A model generated the notes under the pieces. The model was not told the origin of the DNA, did no database searches, and worked only from the letters and a program-made list of their open reading frames with translations. Positions 59,502 through 64,000 of a stretch of 64,000 bases of DNA are shown in pieces. The DNA is taken from NCBI GenBank assembly GCA_964542305.1, contig CAZITX010000005.1, positions 1-64,000 on the forward strand. The letters run 5' to 3'. This DNA comes from DMER64 sp964542305. GTDB taxonomy: Bacteria > Bacteroidota > Bacteroidia > Bacteroidales > UBA932. Position 1 is the first letter of the stretch; every line of letters starts with the position of its first letter. The position numbers were made by a program, and so were the translations under genes.

Positions 59502-60458
59502 ATGAACCGTTACCAGTTCAATGAAGAAAAGTTGGAATTCACAAAAGTGCGTCCCGGTATCAAAACGGTTTTAAAACGCATTTTGTGGGTTTTCCTGGGC
59601 AGCATCGCGCTGGCTCTGGTTTATTATTTGATTTTCGGGATGTTCATATTGTCTCCGGCCGAAAGAAACCTGGTTCGTGAAACGGAATTAATGCAGAATG
59701 AATACGAAAGGCTGAACCGGGAAATGGAAAATTTGAATAAAGTTATAGATGAATTGGTGGTGCGGGATAAAAACATATACGGAACGGTGCTCCACTCAAC
59801 ACCTTTGGAATTGACGGAAGAAGTTGATATTACCCATTACCGGGCACTTGTTGAGGATCCTTCCTTTGCGCTGGCGTATCATGCCGATTCAGTGATACTT
59901 GGACTTGAAAGAAGGGCTGCACTTGTAACCCGGGCTTTGTATATGGCCGGGAACCGGGTATACGGCCAACTTGACAGCATGAAGTACCTTCCGGCTGCTT
60001 TTCCTTTACGCGAACCTTCCATGGAAGCCATGGGGGCGACCATAGGACGCAGGATACATCCGTTTTATAAAATCCCTATAGACCATACCGGGATGGATTT
60101 TCTGGCGGGTCTTGGAACCGATGTACTGGCAACGGCCGGAGGACAGGTGGTCAATGTTTCCCGATCTGCCAGGGGAAGGGGAAATGTGGTGGAGATCGAA
60201 CATCCTTACAGGGGATACAAAACAGTTTATGCCCATCTAAGCGATATTTTTGTGAGGAAAGGACAGTATATCGAAAGAGGAATGGTAATTGCCCGGGTGG
60301 GATCTTCGGGAATGTCTTTCATGCCCCATTTGCATTATGAAATTCAGCAAAACGGACAGGTAAGGGATCCGGTACATTATTTCTTCATGGATGTTATGCC
60401 GGGAGAATACAGGCAGATCATGCTTACTGCATACAATACAGGTCAATCTTTAGACTAA
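59502..60458 (+). CDS. M23 (LytM-type) peptidase, second copy
   Basis: The 318-residue product has the same layout: transmembrane helix (about 29-50), coiled coil (about 58-90) and LytM domain with HTGMD and HLHYE zinc ligands. It begins MNRYQFNEEKLEFTKVRPG. The tandem pair shares the N-terminal architecture, suggesting duplication. It is followed six bases later by the MerR-type gene. Confidence 0.92.
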   Translation: MNRYQFNEEKLEFTKVRPGIKTVLKRILWVFLGSIALALVYYLIFGMFILSPAERNLVRETELMQNEYERLNREMENLNKVIDELVVRDKNIYGTVLHSTPLELTEEVDITHYRALVEDPSFALAYHADSVILGLERRAALVTRALYMAGNRVYGQLDSMKYLPAAFPLREPSMEAMGATIGRRIHPFYKIPIDHTGMDFLAGLGTDVLATAGGQVVNVSRSARGRGNVVEIEHPYRGYKTVYAHLSDIFVRKGQYIERGMVIARVGSSGMSFMPHLHYEIQQNGQVRDPVHYFFMDVMPGEYRQIMLTAYNTGQSLD

Positions 60459-60464
60459 AGAGAT

Positions 60465-60785
60465 ATGGAAAAGATGTATTATTCAATTGGCGAGGTGGCC
60501 GAGATGTTGGGCGAAAGTACTTCCCTGGTACGTTTCTGGTCTACAACCTTCAGTGAATTTATTAAACCGGTCCGGAACAAAAAAGGCAACCGGCTGTTCA
60601 CAGCAGCCGATGTGGCCAACTTCAGGATCATACATCATCTTGTCAAGGAGCGGGGCATGACGCTGGAAGGTGCCAGGAAAAGAATGCACGACAACAAAGA
60701 AGGTGAGGACAGGACAGTAGATGTTATGGCATCACTTAACAGGATCAAAGCCCAATTGATCGAGATCAGGGATATGATAGAATGA
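60465..60785 (+). CDS. MerR-family transcriptional regulator
   Basis: The 106-residue product has an N-terminal winged helix-turn-helix (YYSIGEVAEMLGESTSLVRF and NRLFTAADVANFRIIHHLVK). A short helical dimerisation tail follows. There is no room for an effector domain. The stop overlaps the next ATG (ATGA). The closeness to two peptidoglycan peptidases suggests control of envelope genes. Confidence 0.92.
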   Translation: MEKMYYSIGEVAEMLGESTSLVRFWSTTFSEFIKPVRNKKGNRLFTAADVANFRIIHHLVKERGMTLEGARKRMHDNKEGEDRTVDVMASLNRIKAQLIEIRDMIE

Positions 60786-61582
60786 ATTTAAAAGCGTCAA
60801 ACATAATTGAAGTCCTGGAACAATGGGCACCTACCGGATTACAGGAAGAATGGGATAATTCCGGACTTTGTATAGGTCATCCCGATACCCCGGTGACCGG
60901 TGTGCTGGTTTGTCTGGATTGTACCAAAGAGATCGTGGAAGAAGCCGTAGAGGAGGGGATTAACATGATCGTTTCTCACCATCCCCTCATCTTCAGGGGT
61001 CTTAAGCATTTACGTGATACAACTCCTTTGGAGCAGACGGTGGCGCTGGCAATACGTAAAAACCTGGTGGTCTATTCCATGCATACCAATGCAGACAAAA
61101 TCATGGATGGTGTCAGCGGAGCCATGGCCCGTGCCCTGTCATTGAAGAATGTATCCATTCTGGCTCCCGACAAGATTTGTGAAAACAATACGGAACCCTG
61201 CGGATTGGGAGTAGTGGGCGATCTGCCTGAGCCCTTGCCTGCGGAAAAGTTTCTTGACCTGCTGAAAAATGTTTTTCATCTCCGTGGGCTTAAAGGGTCT
61301 GAAATACTACATCCGGAAATATCAAAAGTGGCTTTGTGCGGTGGCAGCGGATCATCACTTATCCCCGACGCACTGCGTTCCGGGGCGCAGGTTTTTGTAA
61401 GTGCAGATTTTAGTTATCATACTTATTTTGAAACGATCCCTCACATGATGCTGATTGATGCAGGACATTATGAATCAGAGGCCGGTATACAGGACGAGGT
61501 ATGTCGTGTGCTTAGAAAAAATTTCCCTACCTTTGCCGTCCGCAAAACACGTATCAATACCAATCCCATTCGATTTTATTAA
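60782..61582 (+). CDS. Nif3-like dinuclear metal protein
   Basis: The 266-residue product has NIF3 motifs EEWDNSGLCIGHPDTPVTGV, IVSHHPLIFRGLKHL, YSMHTNAD (metal His and Asp) and DAGHYESE. The family probably has hydrolase or metal-chaperone activity, unproven. It is of the short type: the PII-like insert that extends many homologues to about 365 residues is absent. It overlaps the MerR gene by four bases. Confidence 0.92.
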   Translation: MNLKASNIIEVLEQWAPTGLQEEWDNSGLCIGHPDTPVTGVLVCLDCTKEIVEEAVEEGINMIVSHHPLIFRGLKHLRDTTPLEQTVALAIRKNLVVYSMHTNADKIMDGVSGAMARALSLKNVSILAPDKICENNTEPCGLGVVGDLPEPLPAEKFLDLLKNVFHLRGLKGSEILHPEISKVALCGGSGSSLIPDALRSGAQVFVSADFSYHTYFETIPHMMLIDAGHYESEAGIQDEVCRVLRKNFPTFAVRKTRINTNPIRFY

Positions 61583-61597
61583 GTTATCAATACTATT

Positions 61598-62401
61598 ATG
61601 ACAAAGAAAACGACAAAGCAAGCAGGAACCGATGTCGGATCATTTACCGCGCTACAAAAAGCGGAACAGGACGGAACGCTGACCATGGAGGATAAACTTC
61701 GTCTTCTTTATCAGCTTCAACAAACCGATTCTCAGATAGACAAAATACATCTGTTACGCGGTGAACTTCCCCTGGAAGTCCAGGACCTTGAAGATGATAT
61801 CAAAGGACTGGCTACCCGGATGGAAAATCTGCAAAAGGAGATCCGCGATATTGAAAAAGACATTGCTTTTCGCAGGATCGACGCCGATAACGCACGTGCC
61901 ATGGTGGCAAAATACGAGGCGCAACAGACCAATGTGAAAAACAGCCGGGAATTTGATTCTCTTTCCAAAGAGATTGAAAACCAGACACTCGATGCCGAAC
62001 TGGCAGAGAAATACATCAGGGAGTTTTCCCTTTTATTGAAAGACCGTAAGGAAACGCTGGACAAGGCCCGTGAAGATCATGATGAGAGGCAGAAAGACCT
62101 TGATGTAAAGAAAAATGAATTGGAGAACATAATCAGCGAAACAGCCAAAGAAGAAGAAACCCTGCTTAAAAAAGTGGAACAGATCCAGTCACAGATAGAT
62201 GCCAGGGTACTTTCTGCATACCGTAAAGTAAGGAATAATGCCCGTAACGGATTGGCTGTTGTTACGGTAAAACGTGGTGCTTGCGGAGGGTGTTTCAACA
62301 AAATCCCGCCTCAGCGTCAGCTGGATATCAAGATGAGTAAAAAGATCATCGTTTGCGAATATTGTGGCAGAATATTGGTAGATCCCGCGTTTGAAGAATA
62401 A
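61598..62401 (+). CDS. Coiled-coil protein with C4 zinc ribbon
   Basis: The 267-residue product is a long coiled coil (about 35-205) followed by a C4 zinc ribbon with CGGCF and CEYCGR (about 228-257). This family recurs in Bacteroidota beside Nif3 genes. Its function is not established; a role in nucleic-acid or ribosome binding is possible. The last 11 bases overlap the aminotransferase start. Confidence 0.9.
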   Translation: MTKKTTKQAGTDVGSFTALQKAEQDGTLTMEDKLRLLYQLQQTDSQIDKIHLLRGELPLEVQDLEDDIKGLATRMENLQKEIRDIEKDIAFRRIDADNARAMVAKYEAQQTNVKNSREFDSLSKEIENQTLDAELAEKYIREFSLLLKDRKETLDKAREDHDERQKDLDVKKNELENIISETAKEEETLLKKVEQIQSQIDARVLSAYRKVRNNARNGLAVVTVKRGACGGCFNKIPPQRQLDIKMSKKIIVCEYCGRILVDPAFEE

Positions 62402-63590
62402 ACCAACCATACGCGAACAATTTTATGCCCGTCTGGGGCAAACTTCCCCCTCTCCGTTAGGCATTGAGATCCAAAAAGCAGAGGGGGTTTTTCTTCTGTC
62501 GCCTGACGGGAAACGTTACGTGGATCTTATATCTGGCGTTTCTGTCAGCAACGTGGGACACGCCAGGAAAGAAGTGATCCGGGCCATTGAAGAGCAGGCA
62601 GGGAATCACCTGCATTTGATGGTATACGGGGAAATCATTCAAAAACCCCAGGTTGTGCTGGCATCTTTGCTCACCCAAAACCTTCCGGAATCCCTGGACT
62701 CGGTATATTTTGTCAACTCGGGTTCTGAAGCCAACGAGGCTGCTCTGAAACTCGCCAAAAGGATAACAGGCCGTTCCCGGATGGTGTGTTTCCGCAACGC
62801 CTATCACGGCAGCACACACGGCGCACTGAGTATGATGGGCAATGAGACTTTCCGGCGTTCTTTCAGGCCGCTTTTACCCGGGATTACTGCATTGCGTTTT
62901 AATTGCGTTGAAGATCTTGGAAAAATTGACAGGCAAACAGCTTGCGTCATTGTGGAGCCCGTACAGGCGGAAGCAGGAGTCCGGTTGCCCCAAAACGGGT
63001 TTCTGCAATTATTGAAAAACCGTTGTAATGATACGGGAACTTTGCTTATCTTTGATGAGATACAGACAGGATTCGGACGTACAGGCAGCCTGTTTGCCAT
63101 GCAAAAGTACGGTGTTATACCACATATGGTTACCCTGGCAAAAGCTTTGGGTGGCGGAATGCCTTTGGGGGCTCTTGTGTGTTCCGGGGAACTTATGAGA
63201 GCCTGGCAATCGGATCCGGTGTTGGGACATATCACTACCTTTGGCGGTCATCCGGTTTGTTGTGCAGCCGGGTTTGCTGCTTTACAGGTTTTGTTGAAAG
63301 AAGGATGGACCGGTCAGGCAGAGGAAAAAGCAACTTATCTAAGGCAGGAACTTATCAGTCATCCACGGGTAAGGGAAATCAGGAATGCCGGATTACTGCT
63401 TGCCGTGGAGCTGGGAGAAGCAGGAAAAGCAGAAGAAATGGTGAGGTTGTTACTGGAAGAAGGAGCCATGTCCGACTGGTTTTTGTATTGTGATACAGCG
63501 TTCCGGATATCTCCGCCGTTATGTATAAACCGCGAAGAACTGGAATTGACCGTACAGATCATTCTACGGGCTTTGGACAGATTGAAATAA
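62391..63590 (+). CDS. Class III pyridoxal-phosphate aminotransferase (acetylornithine type)
   Basis: The 399-residue product starts at a TTG inside the zinc-ribbon gene; no ATG is available early enough. Motifs: DLISGVSVSNVGHARKEV, NSGSEANEAALKLA, RNAYHGSTHGALSMMG, FDEIQTGFGRTGSLFA and KALGGGMPLGALV with the PLP Lys. It belongs to the ornithine/acetylornithine/4-aminobutyrate aminotransferase group. Substrate is not certain. It lies 14 bases before dnaB. Confidence 0.9.
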   Translation: MKNKPTIREQFYARLGQTSPSPLGIEIQKAEGVFLLSPDGKRYVDLISGVSVSNVGHARKEVIRAIEEQAGNHLHLMVYGEIIQKPQVVLASLLTQNLPESLDSVYFVNSGSEANEAALKLAKRITGRSRMVCFRNAYHGSTHGALSMMGNETFRRSFRPLLPGITALRFNCVEDLGKIDRQTACVIVEPVQAEAGVRLPQNGFLQLLKNRCNDTGTLLIFDEIQTGFGRTGSLFAMQKYGVIPHMVTLAKALGGGMPLGALVCSGELMRAWQSDPVLGHITTFGGHPVCCAAGFAALQVLLKEGWTGQAEEKATYLRQELISHPRVREIRNAGLLLAVELGEAGKAEEMVRLLLEEGAMSDWFLYCDTAFRISPPLCINREELELTVQIILRALDRLK

Positions 63591-63604
63591 AAAATCATAC
63601 AATA

Positions 63605-64000
63605 ATGGCAAAAAGTGCACCTGTAAAAAGAAATGTTAAAGGGAAAGACCAATCCCAGGTGGATATGGTGGGTCTGGATATGGGAAAAGTCCCCCCTCAG
63701 GCCATAGATATTGAAGAAGCCGTTTTAGGCGCACTGCTTTTAGAACCGAACGCTTCGCTCGATATTGTGGGGGCAGTCAAACCGGAGTATTTTTACAAGG
63801 AAAACCACAGAAAGATCTTTGCGGCCATCTCGGCACTCGTTTCTTCCCACAACCCGGTTGATATGTATACAGTAGCCGAAGAATTGAAAAAGAACGAACA
63901 GCTGGAAGAAATCGGAGGCCCATATTATTTAAGCCAGCTGACCATGCGGGTTGCCGCAGCTTCTCACCTGGAATACCATTCCAAAGTACTGACACAAAAA
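63605..64000 (+). CDS. dnaB: Replicative DNA helicase DnaB, N-terminal part
   Basis: The ATG is at 63605 and the first 132 codons lie in the window, the rest is beyond it. After about 30 extension residues, the N-terminal primase-interacting domain is seen: AIDIEEAVLGALLLEPNASL, YFYKENHRKIFAAISAL, VDMYTVAEELKK and EEIGGPYYLSQLT, typical DnaB. The RecA-like motor lies outside. Confidence 0.92.
   Translation, partial: MAKSAPVKRNVKGKDQSQVDMVGLDMGKVPPQAIDIEEAVLGALLLEPNASLDIVGAVKPEYFYKENHRKIFAAISALVSSHNPVDMYTVAEELKKNEQLEEIGGPYYLSQLTMRVAAASHLEYHSKVLTQK

Noticed and set aside
1..64000. CRISPR array, prophage, IS element or integrative element
   Set aside because: No regularly spaced repeats, transposase, integrase or phage structural genes were seen.

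Overview
The window looks like a chromosomal segment of a Bacteroidota bacterium, most likely order Bacteroidales. The evidence is the gene content (DUF4270 lipoprotein beside a short glycogen synthase, DUF3098 between ftsX and uppP, DUF4294, GSCFA, DUF4249 behind a TonB-dependent receptor, SDR-type threonine dehydrogenase, OprO/P porins). Promoters also fit: many genes are preceded by the TAnnTTTG -7 element of the Bacteroidota housekeeping sigma factor, in one case with an exact TTTG-N19-TATCTTTG arrangement. No prophage, IS element, CRISPR array or rRNA was seen. One tRNA gene (Lys, anticodon CTT) was found.

Layout. 1-6.8 kb (minus strand): an accessory surface-structure locus with five DUF4402 secreted proteins, a PapD-like periplasmic chaperone, two OprO/P porins and the start of a SLC13/DASS-like anion transporter. 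6.85-10.6 kb: a sigma-54-type response regulator and a hybrid phosphorelay kinase, convergent and overlapping, followed by a 386-base non-coding stretch with TTGGGG/CCCCAA repeats. 11-17.4 kb: cysS, a small ssb, an S9 lipoprotein peptidase behind a sixth DUF4402 gene, and two secreted unknowns. 17.5-25.3 kb: acpP-fabF-rnc, rhodanese and tRNA-Lys, DUF4270-glycogen synthase, ftsX-DUF3098-uppP-lpxH. 25.2-30.4 kb (minus): a sensing operon of an orphan NMT1-like binding protein, dCache-type kinase, receiver-SpoIIE phosphatase, RsbW-like kinase and DUF4294. 30.5 kb: M19 dipeptidase. 31.6-42.4 kb: a ribosomal protein/secY/rpoA operon that begins at rplP, not at rpsJ. 42.5-46.7 kb: tgt-lptG-tdh-Na/Ca exchanger. 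46.7-49.5 kb: nucleoside transporter, GSCFA, HU. 49.5-52.8 kb: TonB receptor and DUF4249 lipoprotein. 52.7-58.4 kb (minus): alaS-lptF-fmt-thiN. 58.5-64 kb (plus): two M23 peptidases, MerR, Nif3, zinc-ribbon protein, class III aminotransferase and the start of dnaB.

The most interesting region is the first 6.8 kb. The DUF4402 proteins carry the C-terminal signature of chaperone-usher pilins (alternating hydrophobics, penultimate aromatic, usually Gly at -14), and a PapD-like chaperone is encoded among them. No classical usher is present. The genes directly behind the chaperone and one pilin-like subunit are two OprO/P-type beta-barrels in the same apparent transcript. This suggests either a chaperone-pilin system whose usher is elsewhere, or an unusual assembly route. 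The second candidate system is the binding protein-kinase-phosphatase-RsbW operon. The third is the break of the normally continuous S10-spc ribosomal cluster between rpsC and rplP.
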